This document shows positions 1-7,183 of a DNA stretch of 64,000 nt, piece after piece. Both the position numbers and the translations under genes were made by a program. Location: positions 274,069 through 338,068 of the forward strand of contig NZ_JAENHO010000014.1 of NCBI RefSeq assembly GCF_016785085.1. Reading direction: 5' to 3'. This stretch comes from Paractinoplanes lichenicola (GTDB lineage Bacteria > Actinomycetota > Actinomycetes > Mycobacteriales > Micromonosporaceae). The notes beneath the pieces were generated by a model. It was not told where the DNA came from and searched no databases. It saw only the letters and a list, made by a program, of their open reading frames with translations. The stretch's first letter is position 1, and each line of letters begins with the position of its first letter.

Positions 1-539
1 AGTCCGAGGCCCACCGCGAGCGGGCCCAGCGGATCACCGCCGCGATCATCAAACGGCTGTGGAACCCCGAGACCCGTACGTTCCACGCCCGCGACGTGCG
101 CACCGGCACGCTCAGCCCGGCCCGCTGCGTGAGCGGCCTGATCCCGTTGATGCTGCCCGACCTGCACGACGAGCAGGTCGAGGGGGTGCTGGCCGAGGCC
201 CGGTCGGAGCGGTTCGGGCTGCCCGACGAGACGGGGTTGCCGGTGCCGAGCTACGACCGGACGGCGCCCGACTTCGACACCCGGCGCTACTGGCGCGGAC
301 CGGTCTGGATCAACGTGAACTGGCTGCTGCGCCGCGGCCTGCTGACCCACGGCCGGCTCGACGAGGCCGAGGACCTGCGGGCGGCGATGGTGCGGCTGGT
401 GCACCGCCACGGCCACTTCGAGTATTTCCACCCGAAGAACGGCGAGGGCCTGGGCGCGCCCACGTTCAGCTGGACGGCCGCCCTGGCCCTCGACCTGCTC
501 GCCGACCGGTCGGTGCCGGCGTACGCGAAAGCTGGTTGA
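1..539 (+). CDS. GH63-like / MGH1-like glycoside hydrolase, C-terminal part (5' end outside window)
   Basis: The reading frame is open from base 3 with no start in view, so the gene begins upstream; about 178 residues are visible. The end has the alpha/alpha-toroid pattern of GH63-like enzymes (mannosylglycerate or glucosylglycerate hydrolases, trehalase-like proteins): the RYWRGPVWINVNWLLRRGL helix, then FEYFHPKNGEGLGAPTFSWTA close to the C-terminus. Such enzymes release glucose or mannose from small osmolyte-type glycosides in the cytoplasm. The substrate cannot be told from this fragment. It ends two bases before the convergent dehydrogenase stop codon, so the two genes meet tail to tail with no visible terminator. 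Confidence 0.75.
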   Translation, partial: SEAHRERAQRITAAIIKRLWNPETRTFHARDVRTGTLSPARCVSGLIPLMLPDLHDEQVEGVLAEARSERFGLPDETGLPVPSYDRTAPDFDTRRYWRGPVWINVNWLLRRGLLTHGRLDEAEDLRAAMVRLVHRHGHFEYFHPKNGEGLGAPTFSWTAALALDLLADRSVPAYAKAG

Positions 540-541
540 CC

Positions 542-1627
542 TTAGAAGACGACCACCGAGCGCAGGACGCCGCCGGTGTGCATCTTCTTGAAGGCCTCCT
601 CGACCCCGCCGAGCGGGATCTCCTCGGTCACGAACGCGTCGAGGTCGAGGCGGCCCTGCAGATAGAGATCGGTCAGCATCGGGAAGTCGCGGGTGGGCAG
701 GCAGTCGCCGTACCAGCTCGACTTGAGCGCCCCGCCGCGGCCGAAGATCTCGAGCAGCGGCAACTCGATCTTCATGTCGGGGGTGGGCACGCCGACCAGC
801 ACGACCGTGCCGGCCAGATCACGGGCGTAAAAGGCCTGCTCGTACGTCTCGGGGCGGCCCACGGCCTCGACCACGACGTCGGCGCCGAACCCGCCGGTGA
901 GCTCCTTGACCTTCTCGACCACGTCGACGCCGCGCGCGTTGACCGTGTGGGTCGCGCCGAAGCCGCGGGCCCACTCCAGCTTCTGGTCGTCGGTGTCGAT
1001 CGCGATGATGGTGGTCGCCCCGGCCAGCGCCGCGCCCACCACCGCGCCGTCGCCGACCCCGCCGCAGCCGATCACCGCGACCGAGTCGCCACGGGTCACG
1101 CCGCCGGTGTTGATGGCCGCGCCGATGCCCGCCATCACCCCGCAGCCGAGCAGGCCCACCGCGGCGGCCCGGGCCCGCGGGTCAACCTTTGTGCACTGTC
1201 CCGCGTGCACGAGCGTCTTCTCCACGAAGGCGCCGATGCCCAGGGCCGGGGACAGCTCGGTGCCGTCCTCCAGGGTCATCTTCTGGGTGGCGTTGTGGGT
1301 GGCGAAGCAATACCACGGCTTGCCCTTCTTGCAGGCCCGGCAGACGCCGCAGACGGCCCGCCAGTTGAGCACCACGAAGTCGCCCGGCGCCACGTCGGTC
1401 ACGCCCGCGCCGACCGCCTCGACGACCCCGGCCGCCTCGTGGCCGAGCAGGAACGGGAAGTCGTCGTTGATGCCGCCCTCGCGATAGTGCAGGTCGGTGT
1501 GGCACACCCCGCACGCCTGGATCGCGACCACGGCCTCACCCGGCCCCGGATCGGGCACCACGATCGTGGTGAGCTCGACGGGGGCACCCTTGCTGCGGGC
1601 GATGACGCCCTGCACTCGCTGACTCAT
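542..1627 (-). CDS. mscR: S-(hydroxymethyl)mycothiol dehydrogenase (zinc alcohol dehydrogenase family)
   Basis: 361 residues. NAD- and mycothiol-dependent oxidation of S-hydroxymethyl-mycothiol, the actinobacterial formaldehyde detoxification step. Visible: catalytic zinc ligands C39 (in CGVCHTD) and H63 (in GHEAAG), a structural zinc tetrad C93, C96, C99 and C107, and a Rossmann motif GCGGVGDGAVVGA in the middle. The start at 1627 (MSQRVQGVIARSKGAPVEL) matches the usual N-terminus of this family; an in-frame start at 1678 would add 17 unlikely residues. The MarR gene lies just upstream in the same direction, so co-transcription or local control is plausible. The main alternative is another class III zinc alcohol dehydrogenase, but the family-typical N-terminus makes the mycothiol assignment likely. 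Confidence 0.85.
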   Translation of the reverse strand: MSQRVQGVIARSKGAPVELTTIVVPDPGPGEAVVAIQACGVCHTDLHYREGGINDDFPFLLGHEAAGVVEAVGAGVTDVAPGDFVVLNWRAVCGVCRACKKGKPWYCFATHNATQKMTLEDGTELSPALGIGAFVEKTLVHAGQCTKVDPRARAAAVGLLGCGVMAGIGAAINTGGVTRGDSVAVIGCGGVGDGAVVGAALAGATTIIAIDTDDQKLEWARGFGATHTVNARGVDVVEKVKELTGGFGADVVVEAVGRPETYEQAFYARDLAGTVVLVGVPTPDMKIELPLLEIFGRGGALKSSWYGDCLPTRDFPMLTDLYLQGRLDLDAFVTEEIPLGGVEEAFKKMHTGGVLRSVVVF

Positions 1628-1646
1628 GCGCCCAGCGTAGATGCGA

Positions 1647-2147
1647 TCAGGCGCATGGGTCAGGGGCGAGGCGAACATCGAGCGGCTGGTCGAGCAGGGT
1701 GTCGGCCAGCTTGGCCAGCTGGCGCACCTGGGCCGGGCTGAGCCGGTCGAAGACGAGCTGCTGCACGGCCTCGACGTGGCCGGGCGCGGAATCCCTGATC
1801 TTGCCGAACCCGTCCTCGGTGAGCACCGCGATCTGCACGCGCCCGTCGGCCGGGTCGCGCTCGCGGCGCACCCAGCCCTGGCCCTCGAGCCGGGCCACGA
1901 CGTGCGAGAGGCGGGACAGCGACGCGCTCACGTTCTTGGCGAGCTTGCTCATGGCGAGCCGCCGGTCGGGTTGCTCACTGAGCCGGACGAGAACGATGTA
2001 GCCCATGTGCGTCAGACCGGCGTCGCGTTGCAGCTGGGCCTCGAGCGCGGCGGGCACCTTGATCAGCACCTCGACGAAGCGGCGCCACGTCTGTTGCTGT
2101 TCATCGGTCAACCACCGCGGCTCTGCCACGCCAGAAGGGTCTTCCAT
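1647..2147 (-). CDS. MarR family transcriptional regulator
   Basis: 166 residues. The sequence has the MarR winged-helix layout: an N-terminal dimerisation helix, then a recognition region (RLAMSKLAKNVSASLSRLSHVV) followed by the wing (GWVRRERDPADGRVQIAVLT). The DPADGR wing motif is typical of the family. It is a cytoplasmic ligand- or redox-responsive DNA-binding dimer. Its stop lies 19 bases upstream of the mycothiol dehydrogenase start, so the two are probably one transcript and it may regulate that gene. Its effector cannot be read from sequence. Confidence 0.85.
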   Translation of the reverse strand: MEDPSGVAEPRWLTDEQQQTWRRFVEVLIKVPAALEAQLQRDAGLTHMGYIVLVRLSEQPDRRLAMSKLAKNVSASLSRLSHVVARLEGQGWVRRERDPADGRVQIAVLTEDGFGKIRDSAPGHVEAVQQLVFDRLSPAQVRQLAKLADTLLDQPLDVRLAPDPCA

Positions 2148-2262
2148 GCAGGAAGGTTAGTAGCGGGCCGGGCTTAGGTCACGATCCGGGTCCGATCGAT
2201 CGACGACCGGCGTTGTCCCTAGTACGCTGCGCTCGGACTTTCCCGGGGGCCGACCAGAAGCG

Positions 2263-2317
2263 GCACGGCGCCGGCACCAGTTCGGCTGGGGGGCCACGGC
2301 TGGTGCCGGCGCCGTGC
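2263..2317 (-). terminator. Strong stem-loop downstream of the cupin gene
   Basis: An 18-bp perfect inverted repeat (2263-2280 against 2300-2317) with a 19-base loop. It begins 15 bases beyond the stop codon of the leftward cupin gene and before the MarR gene. The position fits a factor-independent terminator of actinobacterial type, which usually lacks a U-tract; none is visible here. Confidence 0.7.
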
Positions 2318-2331
2318 TCAACAATGCGGCC

Positions 2332-2718
2332 CTACGCGGGCGGCTCGTCCTTGCCGGCCTCCTCGGCCGCGTCGGCCTCTTCCTTCGTCTTGTGCACCGC
2401 GCCGTCGGCGTGCTCCGGCGGGCCGTAGACGGTGTAGAGCACCAGCGGGTTCGGGCCGGTGTTGAGGAAGTTGTGCTTGCGGCCGGCGGGAACCACGACC
2501 AGGTCGCCCTGGGCGACCTTGCGCTCCTGGCCCGAGACGATGGCCTTGCCGGTTCCGCTGACAAAGGTGAGGATCTGGTCCACCTCGTGGACCTCCTCAC
2601 CGATCTCGCCGTCCGGCGGGATCGTCATGATGACCAGCTGGGTGTGCTTGCCGGTCCAGAGCACGCGGCGGAAATCCGGGCTCTCCTCGGCGACGGTGGC
2701 GATGGTGAAGTGCTCCAT
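2332..2718 (-). CDS. Cupin domain protein
   Basis: 128 residues forming a single small beta-barrel. The first cupin motif is GEIGEEVHEVDQILTFVSG, with only one histidine and acidic residues in place of the usual HxH pair. The second is GDLVVVPAGRKHNFLNTG, with a metal-ligand type histidine. The C-terminal ~25 residues are charged and low in complexity. Proteins of this kind bind a metal and are sometimes small isomerases or dioxygenases; no substrate can be given. It is 18 bases downstream of the EAL gene and probably shares its transcript, ending at the hairpin at 2263-2317. Confidence 0.75.
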   Translation of the reverse strand: MEHFTIATVAEESPDFRRVLWTGKHTQLVIMTIPPDGEIGEEVHEVDQILTFVSGTGKAIVSGQERKVAQGDLVVVPAGRKHNFLNTGPNPLVLYTVYGPPEHADGAVHKTKEEADAAEEAGKDEPPA

Positions 2719-2736
2719 GACCCTGCTGTACCCAGC

Positions 2737-4437
2737 TCAGGACGTCTGCAACCGAGCTTCGTCGACCGGGGCCGGACGGCCGATCAGATAGCCCTGGACG
2801 TAGTCGACGCCCAGCTCGCGGAGCAGGCGCAGGGTGGGCTCGTCCTGCACGAACTCGGCCACCGTGTGGATCCCGTACGCCTGGCAGACCTGCACCAGCG
2901 CCCGCACGAGCACCTGATCCTGCGGGCTGTTGACCAGGTCGACCACGTACTCCCCGTCGATCTTGACGAGGTCGATCGGGAAGATCCGCAGGTAGCGGAA
3001 CGACGCGTAGCCCGAGCCGAAGTCGTCCAGCGCCAGCTCGCAGCCGAGATCGCGGATCCGGTCGGCGAACCGCCGGGCCTCGCTGAGGTTGCCGATCAGC
3101 GCCGTCTCGGTGATCTCGAACGTCAGCTGCGCGGGCTTGACCCCGTACCGCTCGATGAGCCGCTCGACCTCGTCGGTCAGCCGCGGGTCGCCGACCGACC
3201 GGCCGGACAGGTTGATCTGCAGGCAGGAGTGCGGCTGCTCGGCGGCGAGCTGCATGGCCCGCTCGACCACCCACAGGTCGATGTCGAAGACCGCGTCGAG
3301 CCGCTCGGCGATGTCGAGCACCTGGATCGGCGACTGCGGGCCGTCGGCCTCGTCGAGCACGCGCAGCAGCAGCTCGTGCCGGGTGATCTCGTTGGTCTGC
3401 AGCTCGAGGATCGGCTGGGCGTAGAGCGTAAACCGGTCGGTGTCGAGCGCGTCGGCGACCCGGCTGCGATAGGAGCCCTGCCGGTCGCGGGCCGGCATCG
3501 GGTGCGCGATCAGGGTGAGCGGCTCGCCGCCGTCGCGGGACTGGCGCCAGGCGTGCTCGGCGTCGATCAGCAGCTCATGGCTGCCGGCGTCGCCGTCGGG
3601 CGTGAACCGCACCAGCCCGCCCCAGGCCTGCGCGCGCAGCCAGGTGTCGGGCAGCACGAAGGTCTGCGACCGCAGCGCCTCGACCAGCAGCTCGGACTCG
3701 CGGCGGGCCATCGGCCACGACGTGCCGGGCAGCAGCACGCCGATCTCGTTGGGCCCGACCCGGCCGAGCAGGGCGCCCTGCTGCATCACGCCCTCGAGCA
3801 CCCGGGCCGCCCGCTGCAGCAGGTTGGCGTTGCGCTCGGGCCGCACGTGCTCGCCGTCCAGGCCGGACGGTTCCGGCTGCACCCGCAGCACCAGCACCGC
3901 TCCCCCGCCGCGGCGCAGGGCGCGGTCGATCTCGTCGGCGAACCGGGCCCGGGTCAGCAGGCCGGTCGCCGGGTCGGTCTCGACCAGGGAGGCCTGCACG
4001 GTCTCGCCGCGGCGGGTCAGCCGGTCGGTCTCGCGGCGGGCCCGTTCGCGCTCCGAGACGTCGGTCACCGTGCCGCGGATGCCGCGGACCGTGCCGTCGG
4101 GGCTCTTCACCGGGTCGAGCCGGCAGTCCACGTCGAACCAGCCGCCGTCGGCCCGCACGAGCCGGACCGTCATCCGCACCTGGGCGCGCGTCGTCCACGC
4201 CTTGGTGATCGCGGCCAGCGCCTCGGCGTGATCGTCGCGATGCACGTACCGGACCAGGACCTTGCGGCTCACCTCGTCCTGCGCGGGCGGGTCGCCGAGC
4301 ATCGCACGCAGCGCCGCCGACCACACGATGCGGTCGCCGGTGGCGGTGTAGGAGAACCAGGCGGGCCGGTCGTCGGCCGGGCGCTGCTCAGGCAGCCGCT
4401 GAGCCGGCACATGCTGATGCTCCTCCGGTGCGGCCAC
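2737..4437 (-). CDS. PAS - degenerate GGDEF - EAL protein (cyclic di-GMP signalling)
   Basis: About 566 residues. A PAS/PAC sensor module comes first (roughly residues 25-130; GTVRGIRGTVTDVSERERAR is a PAC end), then a GGDEF-like domain (about 145-300) whose signature is replaced by RVGPNEIGVL, so diguanylate cyclase activity is unlikely. The C-terminal EAL domain (about 310-566) has HELLLRV in place of EAL, EITETALI, DDFGSGYASF and KIDGEYV, so most metal and catalytic positions remain. I read it as a PAS-controlled phosphodiesterase or c-di-GMP sensor. No transmembrane segment is seen. The GTG at 4437 is preferred because GGGAGG lies about 10 bases upstream; an in-frame GTG at 4458 is also possible. 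Confidence 0.8.
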   Translation of the reverse strand: MAAPEEHQHVPAQRLPEQRPADDRPAWFSYTATGDRIVWSAALRAMLGDPPAQDEVSRKVLVRYVHRDDHAEALAAITKAWTTRAQVRMTVRLVRADGGWFDVDCRLDPVKSPDGTVRGIRGTVTDVSERERARRETDRLTRRGETVQASLVETDPATGLLTRARFADEIDRALRRGGGAVLVLRVQPEPSGLDGEHVRPERNANLLQRAARVLEGVMQQGALLGRVGPNEIGVLLPGTSWPMARRESELLVEALRSQTFVLPDTWLRAQAWGGLVRFTPDGDAGSHELLIDAEHAWRQSRDGGEPLTLIAHPMPARDRQGSYRSRVADALDTDRFTLYAQPILELQTNEITRHELLLRVLDEADGPQSPIQVLDIAERLDAVFDIDLWVVERAMQLAAEQPHSCLQINLSGRSVGDPRLTDEVERLIERYGVKPAQLTFEITETALIGNLSEARRFADRIRDLGCELALDDFGSGYASFRYLRIFPIDLVKIDGEYVVDLVNSPQDQVLVRALVQVCQAYGIHTVAEFVQDEPTLRLLRELGVDYVQGYLIGRPAPVDEARLQTS

Positions 4438-4810
4438 GCGCCCGCCACCTCCCCCCACAACGTCCCCAGACCCCAGAACTATTACGACCCGTCACGCGGC
4501 CGATATAACAGTGGACAGCCGCCGCAAAGTTTCGCGGGGTGTCCCGGCAAAACGTCGAGCAGCAGCTTCTCGCCCGATCAGAGTAGGGAAATACCTGATC
4601 GGTTGACCACTGCGCTGCGTAGTTCTGGCGGGGATTTAGCGTCTATTCCATGACAGACAGTCACTGCTAGTGCCGATCGGGAAACCATAAGCGACTGCTA
4701 CCCGCCCGGCCCCGCGGTCATGCACGCCACGTCACACTCGCGACGCGCCGCGTAACTAGATCCGTTCTGGCTGGATATGGTGGCGCTTGGACCAATGCGG
4801 AGGGCGAGGC
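4438..4810. other. Intergenic region between divergent EAL and Mrr-like genes
   Basis: About 370 bases with no convincing gene, less GC-rich than the neighbouring coding sequence. It must hold promoters for both divergent genes. One inverted repeat stands out: 8-bp arms at 4574-4581 and 4595-4602 around a 13-base spacer, which could be an operator. I looked for a cyclic di-GMP (GEMM) riboswitch in front of the EAL gene and could not assemble one. A GGAGGG ribosome-binding site at about 4798-4803 belongs to the rightward gene. Confidence 0.5.
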
Positions 4811-6406
4811 ATGGGCATCATTCGGGACATGCAGCGGGCGCACGCCACCCAGGCGTTCGCCGATCAGCGGGCCAACACCGCGGCCGCGCAGCAGCGCGAC
4901 CTGATCCGGCGCAACGCCGATCTGGCGATCGCCGCCGCGCAGCAGGCCGCGACCGACACCGACCGGAAGCGGGAGCACCAGCGGCTCTATCACGAGGCGA
5001 GGACGGCCGACGCCACCGCGGCGAACGCGGAGATCCGGGCCCGGCTCAGCGACCTCGACGCGCTGCTGCTCTCCACCCTGGATGTCGACGACCACATCGA
5101 CCTGCAGGTGTTCAAGAAGCCGGTGGCCGCGCCGCCGTTCGACCCGGGCCCGCTGGCGCGTCCGCTGCCCGAGCCGCGGTGGGACAGCTACGTGCCGCCG
5201 CAGCCGCGCGGCGTCGGCAAGATCCTCGGCGGGGACCGCCTGCGGCAGCAGCAGAACGCCAGCGCGCAGCGCGCCTACGAGGACGCCCGAGCCCGCTGGG
5301 CCGAGGCCGAGGAGCGGCGCAAGCGCCAGCTCGCCGCGCGCCGGAAGGCGTACGAGGAAAGCCTGCGCAAGCACGAGGCCAAGGTCGCGGCCTACAACGC
5401 CGAGGTCGACCGGTTCGCCCAAGCGGTGGCGGACGCCGACCCGGCCTCGGTCGTGGAGTACTTCGCGATGGTGCTGGGCAATTCCGTCTACCCCGACGAC
5501 TTCCCCCAGCACTTCCGGCTGGCCTATCTGCCCAAGCAGCGGCACCTGCTGATCGAGTATCACCTGCCCCCGATCGAGGTCGTGCCGCACGTCAAGGAGT
5601 ATCGCTACGACCGGTTCCGCGACGATCTGAACGCCGTCCCGCGCGACGAGTCCGAGCTGCGCCGGCGCTACGTCGAGGTGATCGCCCGGGTCACGCTGCG
5701 GACGATCCACGAGGTCATCGAGGCCGACCGCGGCGGGCTGGTGCGCCAGGTCTCGTTCAACGGCATCGTCGACACGATCGACCGCCGCACCGGCCGGTTC
5801 GTGCGGCCCTGCCTGGTGTCGATCCAGACCGCGCGCGAGACGTTCGCGGCCATCAAGCTGCGCCGGGTCGACCCGGTGGCCTGCGTGAAACACCTCGAGG
5901 GCGCGCTCTCCCCGGAGCCCGACGAGCTCACCGGCGTACGCGAGAAGATCGACTTCGACCGGGACGCCGACCGCGACTTCACCGAGGAGTTCAACGTCCT
6001 CGCCGAGATCGACGAGCGGCCCAACCTGGTGACCCTGACCGACGCCCAGTGGGAGCAGCAGCTGGCCGACCTGTTCGGCATCATGGGCCTGCAGATGGGC
6101 CCGCCCGCCCGCGGCGACCTGGGCACCCGGTGGCAGGCGACCGATCCGCGGCCGGTCTTCGGGGGGCCGGTGGTGATCTTCGCGGTGCGCGGCGGGGCGT
6201 CCCGGCCGGCCGCGGTGCACGCGCTGGCCGGCGCGGTCACGGCGGCCGGGGCGACCAAGGGCATCCTCGTGTCGCTGGGCGGCATCGAGCCCGACGCGTA
6301 CGAGGCCGTGGCGGGCCGGCCGCTCGAGCTGATCGACGGTCCGGCGCTGGTCACGCTGCTGTCGAACTACTGCCGGGTCAAGGCCCGCATCGAACGGACC
6401 GCTTAG
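4811..6406 (+). CDS. Mrr-like restriction-endonuclease-fold protein with coiled-coil N-terminus, catalytic residues apparently lost
   Basis: 531 residues. The first ~80 residues are Ala/Gln/Arg-rich and likely helical or coiled coil; residues ~150-210 are also charged helix (RWAEAEERRKRQLAARRKAYEE). The C-terminal ~110 residues follow the Mrr pattern: WEQQLADLFGIMGLQM, then a strand VVIFAVRGG where active Mrr enzymes carry QxK, then GATKGILVSLGGIEPDAYEAVAGRPLELIDGPAL, which matches the conserved Mrr end. The D-(Q/E)xK triad is not recognisable. It is therefore probably a DNA-binding or regulatory Mrr derivative rather than an active nuclease. The ATG at 4811 is preceded by GGAGGG; an in-frame TTG at 4787 is less likely. 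Confidence 0.65.
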   Translation: MGIIRDMQRAHATQAFADQRANTAAAQQRDLIRRNADLAIAAAQQAATDTDRKREHQRLYHEARTADATAANAEIRARLSDLDALLLSTLDVDDHIDLQVFKKPVAAPPFDPGPLARPLPEPRWDSYVPPQPRGVGKILGGDRLRQQQNASAQRAYEDARARWAEAEERRKRQLAARRKAYEESLRKHEAKVAAYNAEVDRFAQAVADADPASVVEYFAMVLGNSVYPDDFPQHFRLAYLPKQRHLLIEYHLPPIEVVPHVKEYRYDRFRDDLNAVPRDESELRRRYVEVIARVTLRTIHEVIEADRGGLVRQVSFNGIVDTIDRRTGRFVRPCLVSIQTARETFAAIKLRRVDPVACVKHLEGALSPEPDELTGVREKIDFDRDADRDFTEEFNVLAEIDERPNLVTLTDAQWEQQLADLFGIMGLQMGPPARGDLGTRWQATDPRPVFGGPVVIFAVRGGASRPAAVHALAGAVTAAGATKGILVSLGGIEPDAYEAVAGRPLELIDGPALVTLLSNYCRVKARIERTA

Positions 6407-6434
6407 CCGGCCGATGATCGGGTAGTCGGGGCCC

Positions 6435-7172
6435 ATGTTCCGGAGCGTTTGGACGACGGCGCGCGGGCTCCGGATCCACGATCGCTCGGGGCCGGCCCCG
6501 GCCGCCCTGCCCGTCGTGCTGCTGCACGGTTTGGCCGTGTCGCACCGCTATCTGATGCCCACGGCCGCCGCGCTGGCCCCGTGGCATCCGGTGGTGGTGC
6601 CCGACCTGCCGGGCTTCGGCCACAGCGACAAACCTTCCCCCGCGTACGACGTGGGGCAGCACGCCGACGTCATGGCGGCCTGGCTGGCGGCCCGTGGCCT
6701 GCGGCGGGTCGCCCTGGCCGGGCACTCGTTCGGCGCCGAGGTGGCGGCCCGGCTCGCCGTCGTGGCGCCGGACACGGTGGCCGCGCTGGTGCTGGCCGGC
6801 CCGACCTGCGACCCGCACGCCCGCACCCGCCGCGGGCTGATCGGGCGCTGGCTGACCGACACGGCGGTCGAGGCGCCCTGGCAGGTGCCGGTGCTGGCTC
6901 GCGACGTGGCCGACGCCAAGCCGTGGCGGGTGCTGGCCACCGTCGGCCACTCGGTGCGCAACCCGGTCGAGGACGACCTGATCAAGGTCGCCGTACCCAC
7001 GCTGGTGCTGGGCGGGTCGCTCGACCCCGTGGCGCCGGCGCGGTGGCGGGCCGAGGTGGCCGCCCTGACCGGCGGCACGGCGGTGACCATCCCGCAGGGA
7101 GCCCACAACGTGCTGACCACCTCGCCGCGGCGATCGGCGGCGGCGATCGTGGCCCACTTGCGCGACGTCTGA
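6435..7172 (+). CDS. Alpha/beta hydrolase
   Basis: 245 residues. Standard alpha/beta-hydrolase fold: an oxyanion HG motif (LLHGLAVSHRYLM), nucleophile elbow GHSFGAE (Ser), a catalytic Asp in GGSLDPVAP and a catalytic His in PQGAHNVL near the C-terminus. There is no signal peptide, so it acts in the cytoplasm. The substrate is unknown; the size and lid region (residues ~120-180) resemble small esterases and C-C bond hydrolases. It starts 28 bases after the Mrr-like gene in the same direction and may be co-transcribed with it. Confidence 0.85.
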   Translation: MFRSVWTTARGLRIHDRSGPAPAALPVVLLHGLAVSHRYLMPTAAALAPWHPVVVPDLPGFGHSDKPSPAYDVGQHADVMAAWLAARGLRRVALAGHSFGAEVAARLAVVAPDTVAALVLAGPTCDPHARTRRGLIGRWLTDTAVEAPWQVPVLARDVADAKPWRVLATVGHSVRNPVEDDLIKVAVPTLVLGGSLDPVAPARWRAEVAALTGGTAVTIPQGAHNVLTTSPRRSAAAIVAHLRDV

Positions 7173-7183
7173 AAACGCGACGC

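Noticed and set aside
59..1741. Large + strand frame across the glycosidase and dehydrogenase
   Set aside because: Antisense to the well-supported mycothiol dehydrogenase; composition is Arg/Ala/Gly noise typical of high-GC shadow frames.
4459..4620. Possible cyclic di-GMP riboswitch in front of the EAL gene
   Set aside because: The leader lacks the GEMM core (conserved GCAAA and tetraloop receptor arrangement); only a simple inverted repeat is present.
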